The notes beneath the pieces are model-generated. The model was not told the DNA's origin. It did not search any database and saw only the letters and a program-made list of their open reading frames with translations. From NCBI GenBank assembly GCA_027625095.1, contig JAQBXN010000030.1, forward strand, positions 1 to 64,000: a DNA stretch of 64,000 bases, written 5' to 3'. Below, piece by piece: positions 45,162 through 53,991 of this stretch. This DNA comes from Planctomycetota bacterium. Its GTDB lineage: Bacteria > Planctomycetota > PUPC01 > JACPCR01. The position numbers were made by a program, and so were the translations under genes. The stretch's first letter is position 1; each line of letters opens with the position of its first letter.

Positions 45162-46067
45162 TTAATGCTCCGCCGCCTCCTGTTTCCTTGCCCTGCGGCT
45201 TGGATTTGATTCTTTCCATCGGCGGTGCATCCAGAGCCAGAGTTCGGGCTTTTCACGAATGACGGCTTCGATCAGCTTTGTGTATCGGATGGTCAACTCT
45301 TCGACGGATGTGTCTCCAGGATCGATCCTGGTCACGACGGTCATGACATGCTTGAAAGTGTTGTCGATTCTGCGGTCGTAACCAAAAATGACGGGGACGT
45401 TAAATCGTTTCGAGAGCATGGCGACACTATCAAAGGTGAAAGCGGGGTGGCCGAAGAAATCGATCGGGATCCCTTTATCGCCGGCATGCTGGTCCAGCAG
45501 GAAGACTAACAGCTTTCCCTCACGAAAGAGTTTGATCATAGATCTGAGCGCCCCCACCTTTGGGACAACCACCTGTCCGCTTTTCCCTCTAATACTGTTC
45601 ACCCACTTGTCGACTTTCGAGTTCTTCAGGGTGCGTGCAACGGTATGCGCAGGTGTGATATTTGTAGAGATAACGTATCCAGCGAGTTCCCAGTTGCTGT
45701 AGTGGGCGCCAATCAGGATGGCTCCCTTCTGCTCACTGAGTGCTTCAAGGAATATTTCAGCACCCTCAATTTTGACACGATCATCAAGAATTCCCTTCGC
45801 GTGCAGTCTCGGGGTAAGGCAGAATTCCGCTGCGTTCATCGTGAGATTTTGAAACGCCTTTCTCACGATCGTTTCTCTGTCGTGTTCAGTCAAAGTGTCG
45901 CCGAAAGCTAGCTTTAGATTGTTCAGCGCAATTTGACGCTTCTTACTCACTGTCCAATACAGCAGTGTGCCAAGGGCGCACGCTACCGGCATGCTGAGCC
46001 TGGGCCCGAGGAGTCCAAAAAACAGGTCAAGTAATCGGACGCCGAAGTATTCAAGGGTGTGTTTCAT
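45162..46067 (-). CDS. Lysophospholipid/lipid A acyltransferase (LpxL/HtrB family)
   Basis: 301 residues, membrane-anchored by an N-terminal hydrophobic stretch (~10-40). The acyltransferase motif HxxxxE is in 'IGAHYSNWELAGYV' (~121-126). 'LDQHAGDKGIPIDFFGHPAF' and 'PELWLWMHRRWK' near the end are typical of lauroyl/myristoyl transferases that complete lipid A. It indicates a lipopolysaccharide-bearing outer membrane. It is the last gene of an apparent operon with an NtrB/NtrC-type pair and an M55 peptidase (44-base gap to the latter). Confidence 0.92.
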   Translation of the reverse strand: MKHTLEYFGVRLLDLFFGLLGPRLSMPVACALGTLLYWTVSKKRQIALNNLKLAFGDTLTEHDRETIVRKAFQNLTMNAAEFCLTPRLHAKGILDDRVKIEGAEIFLEALSEQKGAILIGAHYSNWELAGYVISTNITPAHTVARTLKNSKVDKWVNSIRGKSGQVVVPKVGALRSMIKLFREGKLLVFLLDQHAGDKGIPIDFFGHPAFTFDSVAMLSKRFNVPVIFGYDRRIDNTFKHVMTVVTRIDPGDTSVEELTIRYTKLIEAVIREKPELWLWMHRRWKESNPSRRARKQEAAEH

Positions 46068-46111
46068 GATGGATTCGGAGACAGCGATTGTGAGCCCTGC
46101 CTCCGTGGCGC

Positions 46112-46894
46112 CTATCGTCGGCGAACCAGATCAATCAGATCATCTGCCCGGAACTCAACCGTGTGAGGGCCGACCAGATCAATGCCGGCCTCCTTCGCCT
46201 TTGATTCGGCGGTTGAAGCCGCCAGGTACTCTGTTCGAAAGGTGAACGGTGGCTCGATTTTATAAGAGGAGATGTCGTCGATGCGGTTCATGGCTTCCAC
46301 GGCCCCAGCGTGCAGCATATCCCTCGCCTTTGCCGGAGAGACACTGATGGCACTCGTGCGGCTGAGACCCTTTTTCACACTGACTCCAACGATATTCGGG
46401 ACGTACCTCCGAGCCTCGATCATGGTATCGTCATCCCCGCTTATAAAAACGGTCGGCACTCCAAAATGGCCGGCGATGGCGGCGTTCAAACCAATCTCAC
46501 CAATGAGTTCATCATTCAGCCAGACATTGGAAATGGCCTTTGAACTCCAACTGTGAGCGAGTACGCCGGTCGCAACTCGATTCATTGTGTGATGCCCGTA
46601 GAGAAACATGGCATCATAAGATTCATCCAACCACGGCAGCGGCAAAGGGCGTCCAATCATCATCTTGGCCTCTTTGTGAACATGTTCATAATCGAGGCCT
46701 CCGGGGCCGTGCCCGTCCAGGAGGACGATTTCAGCAGAGCCCCATTCCAGAATGCCATCGACTACAGCGTTGACTTCAAGTGTGGCGAGCCGCTTGGCCT
46801 GATCGTAGTAACGAGCCGTGGGATAGGTTTGAAGTTCAAAGTCAACGACGCCGGCCGTGCCTTCGAGATCGCAGAGGACGAATATTTTTTTCAT
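46112..46894 (-). CDS. M55 family (DppA-like) D-aminopeptidase
   Basis: 260 residues of the M55 zinc peptidase family, which removes D-amino acids from peptides. 'MKKIFVLCDLEGTAGVVDFE' carries the N-terminal metal motif DxEG. The other conserved pieces are 'IVLLDGHGPGGLDYEHV', 'MFLYGHHTM' and 'VPTVFISGDDDTMIEARRY'. The start is 2 bases after the stop of the upstream NtrC-type regulator, implying coupling. DppA homologues act on D-Ala peptides released from peptidoglycan, so a link to cell-wall recycling is inferred. Confidence 0.9.
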   Translation of the reverse strand: MKKIFVLCDLEGTAGVVDFELQTYPTARYYDQAKRLATLEVNAVVDGILEWGSAEIVLLDGHGPGGLDYEHVHKEAKMMIGRPLPLPWLDESYDAMFLYGHHTMNRVATGVLAHSWSSKAISNVWLNDELIGEIGLNAAIAGHFGVPTVFISGDDDTMIEARRYVPNIVGVSVKKGLSRTSAISVSPAKARDMLHAGAVEAMNRIDDISSYKIEPPFTFRTEYLAASTAESKAKEAGIDLVGPHTVEFRADDLIDLVRRR

Positions 46895-46896
46895 TA

Positions 46897-48270
46897 TTAT
46901 CTCAAGCTGTATTCATTGATTTTTCGGTAGAGTGTGCGCTCTCCGATTCCGAGCATTTTTGCCGCCTCGGTTCGATTTCCGTTCGTCAGAGCCAGCGTGT
47001 TCTTGATGAGTTGCCGTTCGGCTTCCTGAAGTGTTATGCCACTTAGGGTTGTCACTTCCACTGGATCTCCTGTTCCGCCATGGATGTGGTCGGGAATGTC
47101 TTCAATGTCGAGAACCTCATTCTTGGTGATCACTACCATGCTTTCGATACAGTTTTTCAGCTCTCTTACGTTGCCCGGCCAGTCATGGCGGAGCAGAATC
47201 TTTCGGGCTTCGGGAGTAATACCGGTAATGGGCCGGTTGTGCTCGGCACTGTAGCTTTGGATGAAGGCGTTGATCATTAATGGAATATCTTCGCGCCTGT
47301 CACGCAGGGGCGGCAAATCAATTGAGACAACCTTAAAGCGAAAATATAAATCCTCGCGGAAATGCTTCTCATCTATCAGATCACGCAGATTGCGATTCGT
47401 GGCCGCAATAAGTCGCACATTGATCACGCGAGGATCGTTGGTGCCCACGCGTGTGATTTCGCGATTTTCGATGACGCGTAAAAGTTTTACCTGTGTCGAC
47501 AAGGGAATATCTCCGACTTCATCAAGAAAAAGCGTCCCTGAGTTCGCCGCCTCGAACCGTCCTTCCCGGGCTCTGTCAGCGCCGGTGAACGCACCTTTTT
47601 CGTGGCCGAACAATTCACTTTCCAAAATGCTTTCAGAAAGGGCAGCGCAATTGAGAGCGACAAAGGGATTGCCTTTTCGGGGGCTGTTGTTATGGAGCGC
47701 TTTGGCTATGAGTTCTTTACCAGTGCCGCTCTCTCCGGTAATCAGCACTGTGGCGGTCGTTGTGGATATCTGCTGAAGAATATCAAAAATTCGTTGCATC
47801 CTTGCGCTGTTGCCGATGATACCGGGAAAGCCGAATTTGTTATCGAGTTGGCGCTGTAGTTCTACATTACGTATGACGAGGCCGCGTTTTTCAAGGGCCT
47901 TGGTTACCTTGGCTCGAAGCTCTTCGAGTGGGATCGGTTTGAGGAGGTATGTGTATGCTCCACGTTCCATAGCCTCGACTGCGGTCTCGACCGAGCCGTG
48001 TCCGGTCAAGACAATTACCTCGGTCTCCGGGTTTTGTTCCTTTACCCGAGCCAGAACCTCAAAGCCGTCGACTTCATCCATCTTGAGGTCAGTGATGACC
48101 AGATCAAAACCGCCCGAATCACGGAATTTCTGCAGCCCTGTCCTTCCGCACGTTGAGACCTCACAACTGTGGCCGACCGCCTCAAGCGCTTCTGCGGTGG
48201 TCTGAGCATGAGCGTCGTCGTCGTCGATGATCAGGATATATGCGTTTCGTTTTTGTGATTCATCTGCCAT
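46897..48270 (-). CDS. NtrC-type sigma-54-dependent response regulator
   Basis: 457 residues from ATG 48270 (GGGAG 8 bases upstream; the longer frame back to 48462 overlaps the kinase gene). An N-terminal receiver has 'ILIIDDDDAHAQTT', phospho-Asp in 'LVITDLKMDEVDGF' and 'LLKPIPLEELRAK'. The AAA+ domain has Walker A GESGTGKE, the sigma-54-contact loop GAFTGA and 'LFLDEVGDIPLSTQVKLL'. A C-terminal Fis-type helix-turn-helix ends the protein ('NRTEAAKMLGIGERTLYRKI'). It activates sigma-54 promoters when phosphorylated by the kinase encoded just upstream. Confidence 0.95.
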   Translation of the reverse strand: MADESQKRNAYILIIDDDDAHAQTTAEALEAVGHSCEVSTCGRTGLQKFRDSGGFDLVITDLKMDEVDGFEVLARVKEQNPETEVIVLTGHGSVETAVEAMERGAYTYLLKPIPLEELRAKVTKALEKRGLVIRNVELQRQLDNKFGFPGIIGNSARMQRIFDILQQISTTTATVLITGESGTGKELIAKALHNNSPRKGNPFVALNCAALSESILESELFGHEKGAFTGADRAREGRFEAANSGTLFLDEVGDIPLSTQVKLLRVIENREITRVGTNDPRVINVRLIAATNRNLRDLIDEKHFREDLYFRFKVVSIDLPPLRDRREDIPLMINAFIQSYSAEHNRPITGITPEARKILLRHDWPGNVRELKNCIESMVVITKNEVLDIEDIPDHIHGGTGDPVEVTTLSGITLQEAERQLIKNTLALTNGNRTEAAKMLGIGERTLYRKINEYSLR

Positions 48271-48292
48271 GTCAGTTCTCCCGGTGTGTCGG

Positions 48293-49003
48293 TCAATTGT
48301 CGGTAGCAATTGGCAGGCGGATTTCAAACCTCGTGCCCTTTCCGGGCTCGCTGTCGCAATGAATGTCACCGCCATGGTCTTCAATAATCCGCTTCGTGGT
48401 GGCCAGACCCAAGCCCGTACCGGTCCGTTTTGTGGTGAAATATGGGTCGAATATCCTTTCAATCTTGCCGGGTGCTATGCCTGTGCCGGTGTCGATGATT
48501 TCGATCTGGATGTATTCCCCGAACACCGAGGAGCGTACCATCAATTCACCTTTACCTTTCATTGCCTCTTTGCCGTTCCTGACAATGTTGATTAGTGCCT
48601 GTTTGATCAGCATCCGGTCGACATCAATCTCAGGCAACGAAGGCGACAGCCCACGGTGAATAACGACGCCAGCTTCGTTGAGCTCCGGGGTCACAAAGTC
48701 CAACACATCCTCGACAGTCTGATTCAATTGAGTGCGCTGAAGGCTGAGTTTCTGGCCACGAGTAAGTTCGAGAAAGCTATTGAGTATCTCCTCCAGGCGA
48801 GAGGCCTCCCGCTGTAGGATTTCAATCTTCCGCCTGGCACGTCGCGCACGATCGCTATCTACTCCCTCCCATTCCTCGGCCATCAACTGTAAATTGAGGT
48901 TAATGGTGCTCAGAGGGTTTCGAATTTCATGGGCCAATCCGCCAGCCAGTGCCCCCATATAGGCCAATCTGTCTGAACGCTTTCCTTTCTGTCCCTCGGG
49001 CAT
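48293..49003 (-). CDS. Soluble sensor histidine kinase (NtrB/ZraS-type core)
   Basis: 236 residues from ATG 49003, chosen because GGAG lies 9 bases upstream; ATGs at 49012 and 49060 are alternatives. It holds only the transmitter: HisKA with phospho-His in 'GGLAHEIRNPLSTINLNLQ' and HATPase_c with 'LINIVRNGKEAM', 'DTGTGIAPGKIERIFDPYF' and 'GTGLGLATTKRIIEDHGG'. There is no membrane segment and no sensing domain, so it presumably receives its signal from another protein. It is directly upstream of the NtrC-type regulator. Confidence 0.9.
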   Translation of the reverse strand: MPEGQKGKRSDRLAYMGALAGGLAHEIRNPLSTINLNLQLMAEEWEGVDSDRARRARRKIEILQREASRLEEILNSFLELTRGQKLSLQRTQLNQTVEDVLDFVTPELNEAGVVIHRGLSPSLPEIDVDRMLIKQALINIVRNGKEAMKGKGELMVRSSVFGEYIQIEIIDTGTGIAPGKIERIFDPYFTTKRTGTGLGLATTKRIIEDHGGDIHCDSEPGKGTRFEIRLPIATDN

Positions 49004-49077
49004 TTTTTTCATCTCCAGTTCAGCGTTTAAGTGCCGAGGATTAAACCGAGCCCGGGACATCACGCAATCATTCTGAC

Positions 49078-49136
49078 GCCAAAATGGCGCATTGGGCGCA
49101 ATAATTGTCACCATTGCCAAAATGGCAATCCCTGGA
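49078..49136. promoter_or_regulatory. Twin palindromes GCCAAAATGGC upstream of the NtrB/NtrC operon
   Basis: GCCAAAATGGC occurs at 49078-49088 and again at 49126-49136, 48 bp apart (about 4.6 helical turns). The second is flanked to TTGCCAAAATGGCAA. The sites lie 75-133 bases before the kinase start. They look like paired operator or enhancer sites, perhaps for the operon's own regulator. No exact -24/-12 element could be found; TGGTGAC...TTGC on the minus strand is one base too widely spaced. Confidence 0.55.
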
Positions 49137-49164
49137 GAGTAACGGGCTTACGTACGCCTCGTGC

Positions 49165-49192
49165 TTGAACCGACCTTGGGCAGGGCTATACT
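49165..49192 (+). promoter_or_regulatory. Sigma-70 promoter of aroF
   Basis: TTGAAC, 16-base spacer, TATACT, with the -10 ending 46 bases before the ATG at 49239. Its presence argues that the in-frame codons from 49161 are not translated. Confidence 0.62.
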
Positions 49193-49238
49193 CCCGCCTG
49201 TTTGCGGGATTGATACCTTAGAAAATGGAGCTTATGTC

Positions 49239-50252
49239 ATGATTGTTGTCATGCAGCCCGATGCAACCAGTGAGCAGATCGCCCATGCAATGGAGCGGGT
49301 CGAGGAACTCGGGATGAAGGCCATCCTGCTCAAGGGCACAAATCGCACTGTTATTGCCGCCATCGGCGATAAGCGTGAAACTGCTCGTGAAGTCCTCGGC
49401 GCCATTCCTGGAGTGGAACGAACTGTGCCCATTCTCGCCCCTTATAAGGTTGCCAGCGTAGAGGCGAAGAAGGAAAGGTCAGTGGTTCGAATTGGTTCGG
49501 GCTCAATTGGTGGACAGCAGATTGGTGTGATTGCAGGCCCTTGCAGCGTCGAGAGCAGAGAACAGATCCTGGAATGCGCTCATGCCGTAAAGGCGGCCGG
49601 AGCGATCGGCCTTCGTGGTGGGGCCTTCAAACCGAGGACAAACCCGTATTCATTCCAGGGCTTGGGCGAGGAGGGCCTCAAACTTCTTGCTGAAGCTCGT
49701 GAACAGACCGGGCTTGCAGTGGTGACAGAGGTTCTCAGCCCCGAACAAGTCGGAATGGTGGCAGATTACGCTGACGTTTTGCAAGTAGGGGCTCGAAACA
49801 TGCAAAATTTCCATCTCTTGCGTGAAGTCGGTAAGACCAACAAACCAGTGCTCCTGAAGAGAGGATTTGCCGCCACGCTTGACGAATTCCTTCTGGCAGC
49901 CGAATACATTTTGGCTGAGGGGAATTCGCAGGTCATGCTCTGCGAACGGGGAATCCGGACCTTCGAAGACCACACTAGAAACACGCTTTGTCTAAGCGCA
50001 GTGCCAGCACTTAATCAGCGTTCTCACCTGCCGGTAGTTGTCGACCCCAGCCAGGGCACAGGTGTGAACAGCCTCGTCACGCCCATGGCACGGGCTGCTG
50101 TGGCCGCGGGTGCGGACTCGCTGATCATTGAAGTCCACCCGGATCCGGAACACGCACTCACCGATGGCGCCCAGTCGATTACAATTCCTGAATTCGAACT
50201 GTTGATGAACCAATGCCGGCCCATCGCCCAGGCAGTTGGAAGGGAGATGTAA
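49239..50252 (+). CDS. aroF: 3-deoxy-7-phosphoheptulonate (DAHP) synthase, AroF family
   Basis: First enzyme of the shikimate pathway, joining PEP and erythrose-4-phosphate. 337 residues from ATG 49239 (TGGAG 8 bases upstream). The N-terminal ~70-residue ferredoxin-like regulatory domain ('[19 protein letters not shown]') is that of the Thermotoga/Bacillus-type DAHP synthases. The barrel shows '[15 protein letters not shown]', '[16 protein letters not shown]', '[15 protein letters not shown]', '[12 protein letters not shown]' and '[17 protein letters not shown]', covering PEP- and metal-binding residues. Complete. Confidence 0.95.
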   Translation: MIVVMQPDATSEQIAHAMERVEELGMKAILLKGTNRTVIAAIGDKRETAREVLGAIPGVERTVPILAPYKVASVEAKKERSVVRIGSGSIGGQQIGVIAGPCSVESREQILECAHAVKAAGAIGLRGGAFKPRTNPYSFQGLGEEGLKLLAEAREQTGLAVVTEVLSPEQVGMVADYADVLQVGARNMQNFHLLREVGKTNKPVLLKRGFAATLDEFLLAAEYILAEGNSQVMLCERGIRTFEDHTRNTLCLSAVPALNQRSHLPVVVDPSQGTGVNSLVTPMARAAVAAGADSLIIEVHPDPEHALTDGAQSITIPEFELLMNQCRPIAQAVGREM

Positions 50253-50500
50253 CCCGCTTCATGCTTGAAGATTAAATCCAGAATTTTCATTCGTGGTAAC
50301 AATTCAGTAGCAGGAAAAAGACAGAATAATTTTGGACAGAATGATAAGAGGACCAACACGAACCCTAAATTGCAAGAATTGAGAAGATGTCTCTTCCCCG
50401 TTGGACGATTTATTTTGTGTCCTGAATTATTCTGTCTCATTCTTTTCTCCCCGTGGCTCCTGCAGAACCCTGAATCCTGAATCAACCGCATTTTTCATCC
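50253..50500. repeat. Spacer with ACAGAATAATT inverted repeat and CCTGAATC repeat
   Basis: GACAGAATAATT (50320-50331) is perfectly inverted at 50425-50436 (AATTATTCTGTC), with further degenerate copies (GGACAGAATGATAAG; GTCCTGAATTATTCTG). The tandem CCTGAATCCTGAATC follows at 50469-50483. No gene is seen. The ~120-bp unit looks like a dispersed non-coding repeat. Confidence 0.6.
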
Positions 50501-50977
50501 ATGGCCGACATTCCCCCTTACGTCATAGCTCTTGGCAAAATCCCGAGCGGACTCAGCATCGTCACTGCCGGTACCGGTGAGCATCCGACCGGGTTCCTCG
50601 CGTCCTGGGTTCAGCAGGTGTCATTCGATCCACTTCAACTCGTTATCTGCATCAAGAAAGGCCGCTACATCCACGAGATGTTGATGAAGGAAGGTACTTT
50701 TACCGTGAACCTCCTTGCGAAGGATGACGGCGTGCACCTCAAACATTTCAGTCGCGGTTTCGATCCGGGGGTGGAAGCCTTTGAAGGTGTTTCCAGCGAG
50801 CTGGGCGAAAATGGTGTGCCCTTTCTGACCGAAGCACTCGGACACTTGGAGTGCAAAGTGGTTGCCAGTTCTTGCCCCGGGGACCACAACCTCGTTGTCG
50901 GCGAATTGACCGGTGGATCGTTGAATGGGAACCGCGATCCCTATGTGCATATAAGATCGAGCGGAAAGAGCTACTGA
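50501..50977 (+). CDS. Flavin reductase-like, FMN-binding split-barrel protein
   Basis: 158 residues of the flavin reductase domain family. Typical parts are 'ALGKIPSGLSIVTAGTG', 'TGFLASWVQQVSFDPLQLVI', 'GTFTVNLLAKD' and 'HLECKVVASSCPGDHNLVVG'. Such proteins bind FMN and reduce flavins, or act as oxidoreductase partners or diflavin scavenging components. The partner is not evident. A vWA-type gene follows in the same direction after 44 bases. Confidence 0.9.
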   Translation: MADIPPYVIALGKIPSGLSIVTAGTGEHPTGFLASWVQQVSFDPLQLVICIKKGRYIHEMLMKEGTFTVNLLAKDDGVHLKHFSRGFDPGVEAFEGVSSELGENGVPFLTEALGHLECKVVASSCPGDHNLVVGELTGGSLNGNRDPYVHIRSSGKSY

Positions 50978-51021
50978 GACGAGCTGCTTTCATTCCTCTT
51001 CTCTGGCCCCACAATACCCAC

Positions 51022-51909
51022 ATGAATCAGGCCCAACTCCTCACATCGAGTGCAGTCGCTCGCATTAAGCAACTGGAGATATTTGCTCGAAAGCGAATCG
51101 ACGGCTACCTCAAGGGCGCCAATCGTTCCAGGGCAAAAGGTATTTCTACGGAGTTTATGCAACATCGAGAATACCAGCACGGGGACGATTTACGTCACCT
51201 GGACTGGAAGGTCTTTGCGCGCACAGATCGCTTGGTAACCCGTGTGTTCGAGGAGTTCACCAATCTTGATGCGATTCTGGTGGTTGATTTTTCCGGATCG
51301 ATGGAATTCGGCGAACGCCCCATGAGCAAGGTGGAATTCGCGCTCCACTGCTCAGCGATGTTGGGGTACTTATGTTTCTTGGGCCAAAACCGCTTCGGGC
51401 TCGCATCTTGTGCGGAATCGATTACCGATTTCCTTCCGCCGAAAATGGGGAATCGCCACCTGGCCGAATTCTATCGGAAGCTGGTAGAGATGAATGTCCG
51501 CGGCGAGACAGATCTGAAGGGATGCGCCATGTCACTCACAAATCACGTTCGGCGACGCTCGCTCATCATCGCTATTTCCGATTGTTATGAGGATCCGGAA
51601 GCTCTGACTCATGCTTTGGGCCAACTCGTGCTCCGCGGGCACGACGTCATCCTTTACCAAATTGTTCATGAAGATGAACAGGAACTGACACAGACAAGCT
51701 TCACTCTCTATCGTGATATGGAAACGGGACAAATGGACGGCGCTGACCCACTGGAAATCCGAGATGCATACCGAGATGTCGCGTTTGAGCACGGACGAAA
51801 ACTTAGCGACGGCGCTACCAGGCTTGGCATCGAATACCATCAACTCACGGTGACAGAAGATTGGGATCGGGTGCTGGCATTGCTCTTGCACAAAAGGGCC
51901 AGGAGTTGA
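51022..51909 (+). CDS. DUF58 / vWA-like domain protein
   Basis: 295 residues from ATG 51022; the longer frame from 50851 overlaps the flavin reductase gene and is rejected. 'GISTEFMQHREYQHGDDLRH' followed by 'LDWKVFARTDRLVTRVFEE' is the DUF58 signature, and 'ILVVDFSGSMEF' is a MIDAS-like DxSxS metal motif of the vWA fold. DUF58 genes usually sit with a MoxR AAA+ ATPase and further vWA genes; none is here, so this is an orphan member. Likely chaperone or assembly role in the envelope. Confidence 0.9.
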   Translation: MNQAQLLTSSAVARIKQLEIFARKRIDGYLKGANRSRAKGISTEFMQHREYQHGDDLRHLDWKVFARTDRLVTRVFEEFTNLDAILVVDFSGSMEFGERPMSKVEFALHCSAMLGYLCFLGQNRFGLASCAESITDFLPPKMGNRHLAEFYRKLVEMNVRGETDLKGCAMSLTNHVRRRSLIIAISDCYEDPEALTHALGQLVLRGHDVILYQIVHEDEQELTQTSFTLYRDMETGQMDGADPLEIRDAYRDVAFEHGRKLSDGATRLGIEYHQLTVTEDWDRVLALLLHKRARS

Positions 51910-53247
51910 TCAGGATTGCGTGCCATGCACCCTAATCGGGGTCGCAAACTCCCCTTCCATCTCGTATGGCAACTCCCATACGTCCCCAGCACGATTACAA
52001 TAGTAGAGATGAGACTCTGAGAATGCGTCCGGATTTCCATCGGCCCAGAAGGCATAGAAATCAGGATGAGCGTTCACCGGCCGGCGGGCGTATGCATGAT
52101 TGCGTGGGCTGTCCGATGTAAGGGCTCGGACCTTTTCCCACGACCGGCCCTCGTCCTGACTGAGCCACATAGCCATTTCGCCGCCGCAGCCGTGGTATTG
52201 CGGGCCGGGTTCCGTTGGGGCGATGATGCGCCAAACTCCGTTCTCCACGTAGAGCGAGCCCATGTCGTAATTATGGGTAGTGTGGGTCACTTCGTGGAAG
52301 GCCCATTCCTTTCCCGTCCAGTGGGCGATTGTCCAGACCCTTGGGTTACCTTTCGGGCCTGCAGGAAACCCGGCACTGGTAATGACCAAGATAATCGGAT
52401 TTCCATCCTCATCAAAATTGATGTCCTTCATGTAAACCATTCGGCCTTCTGCTTCGTAATCGCGGACAAGCGCATCGCAATGGCGATCGACCATCGGCGT
52501 CTCGAGGGGCTCGCCGGAAATCGTCTGCCAGGTGTCACCCATATCGACAGTCTGCGCGAAGTACAGATTGGTTCGGGTGTCCGGAACGCCATCAATGTGC
52601 ATGTTGAAAGCGGTAACGACCTTTTCTCCCAGTTGGCGACTGCTCTGATAGTGCCCACCCATTCCTGCGAGCTTGCGGTCTTCGGTCCATTGGCGGCCAT
52701 CGGCGCTCTTATTCCAATAAAGTTCCCGCACGCCGGTGTATTTGGTGAAGAGGTGCAAGAATCCTTTGCCGGGAATCCACCAGGGTTGCGGGTAGGTTAT
52801 CTCCTCCTCGGCGATCAGCTCGAACTCATCGATGTCGTAGGGCCGTACGCTGCGGTATTTGTACCCGGGGCGCACCTTTCCCCTGCCGCTGACAAAGACC
52901 CAGATGTGACCGAATTCGTCTATGCAGATGCTCGGATTGTCGTGCGGGTCATTCACAATGGCCGTGGTGTTCCCCCAGTTCGGAGCCAGGCCCTTGTCAT
53001 GGACAATCACCGGCCTGGGCACCTGACCGGTCTTGTGGTCGAAGCAGGATACCATCGCCAGCAGATGCCGTTCGCTGGCCTTTGCGCCGCCGTAAACAAA
53101 GAATGTCTTTTCCGCTTCATGGGAGTGAACCGCAAGAGGAACATGTTTGGCCGTATAAGTGCCGAGTCCCCCGGAGTATTTGTCACCGTATTCCCCGAAT
53201 TGACCTAGGGTAAACCATATGCCCCGGTATCCGTTGTCTCTACTCAT
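51910..53247 (-). CDS. BNR-repeat (BNR_4-like) propeller protein
   Basis: 445 residues from ATG 53247, whose A is the last base of the upstream stop (TAATG); an ATG at 53256 is less likely. The N-terminal 'MSRDNGYRGIWFTLGQFGEY' and the repeats 'PSICIDEFGHIWVFVSGRG', 'TNLYFAQTVDMGDTWQTISG' and 'MAMWLSQDEGRSWEKV' indicate a sialidase-like propeller of the BNR_4 type. There is no signal peptide. Such proteins occur in PVC polysaccharide-use loci; activity unproven. It is coupled to the pilin-like gene upstream. Confidence 0.87.
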   Translation of the reverse strand: MSRDNGYRGIWFTLGQFGEYGDKYSGGLGTYTAKHVPLAVHSHEAEKTFFVYGGAKASERHLLAMVSCFDHKTGQVPRPVIVHDKGLAPNWGNTTAIVNDPHDNPSICIDEFGHIWVFVSGRGKVRPGYKYRSVRPYDIDEFELIAEEEITYPQPWWIPGKGFLHLFTKYTGVRELYWNKSADGRQWTEDRKLAGMGGHYQSSRQLGEKVVTAFNMHIDGVPDTRTNLYFAQTVDMGDTWQTISGEPLETPMVDRHCDALVRDYEAEGRMVYMKDINFDEDGNPIILVITSAGFPAGPKGNPRVWTIAHWTGKEWAFHEVTHTTHNYDMGSLYVENGVWRIIAPTEPGPQYHGCGGEMAMWLSQDEGRSWEKVRALTSDSPRNHAYARRPVNAHPDFYAFWADGNPDAFSESHLYYCNRAGDVWELPYEMEGEFATPIRVHGTQS

Positions 53248-53939
53248 TATCGCCATTTCTCGGCGAGTTCCGTGATGCTGAGATCGTAGAGTACGTTGTA
53301 GGTAGGCCTGCTGTAGCTGTCGTCAAATTCCTGTTTCTTTCGTTCGCCAAAATCATTGCGTATAGGTGGCGGTTTGGCCTTGAGATGATGATAGCAGCGC
53401 ACAATGGGGATCTGTTTGAGCGGGACGCCAGCGTCCTTTTGCATCTTGTAGACCATGTCGCGCCACGTCATGCCGCCAAACGCCTCTTCCGGATAGTAGT
53501 TGAGCGAATACAGATAACTGCATTCCTTCGTGTCTCGATCTGATTCGGGGTCGCCGGTGACGCCGTCCAGGTCAGCAGCTTTCCACACCTGGTAAATGTC
53601 GTTCTCCACGTCGCCGGTATCGTGGGCCTTCATCCAGGCGGGCTGAGCGCCGACCGTCCCATCAAGGCGGTCAATAGCGCAGATGAAAGAATCTTTGGTA
53701 GTAAGGTAACGTGGGTAAAGCCCTGTCAGGTAATACGGGAACTGACTGTGTTCGTTGCGATACATTCCAATCGCCGCCGCAATATTGTTCAGGTTTTGCC
53801 GGCAGCGAGCATCTCTCAGGCTGTCCAGCATCCGGGGTACAGCAGAGATGGCCGTCCAGCCAAGCATGATGGCGATGAAGCCAAAGAGGGCCATCTTCAG
53901 CAGTCTTACCCAAGGCCTTGTTTCTTCATCGGATGCCAT
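53247..53939 (-). CDS. Pilin-like (pseudopilin/DUF1559-type) membrane protein
   Basis: 230 residues. A single N-terminal transmembrane helix (~14-36, 'LLKMALFGFIAIMLGWTAIS') is followed by an amphipathic helix and 'RCRQNLNNIAAAIGMYRNEH', then 'FPYYLTGLYPRYL', as in type II secretion pseudopilins and planctomycete DUF1559 proteins. The canonical Gly-Phe-Thr-Leu-Ile-Glu peptidase site is missing, so processing is doubtful. It is translationally coupled to the BNR propeller gene (TAATG). Confidence 0.7.
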   Translation of the reverse strand: MASDEETRPWVRLLKMALFGFIAIMLGWTAISAVPRMLDSLRDARCRQNLNNIAAAIGMYRNEHSQFPYYLTGLYPRYLTTKDSFICAIDRLDGTVGAQPAWMKAHDTGDVENDIYQVWKAADLDGVTGDPESDRDTKECSYLYSLNYYPEEAFGGMTWRDMVYKMQKDAGVPLKQIPIVRCYHHLKAKPPPIRNDFGERKKQEFDDSYSRPTYNVLYDLSITELAEKWR

Positions 53940-53991
53940 ATTGACGACTGGTCTTAGAAAGGAATCTTGGAAATTAAGACAGGCCTTCAGA

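Noticed and set aside
48960-49140. Sigma-54 (-24/-12) promoter for the kinase operon
   Set aside because: The best TGG...TTGC candidate on the minus strand is one base too far apart, and sigma-54 promoters are strict in spacing.
52066-53208. 380-codon frame antisense to the BNR propeller gene
   Set aside because: The BNR protein has clear family repeats; the opposite frame shows no motif and is a shadow.
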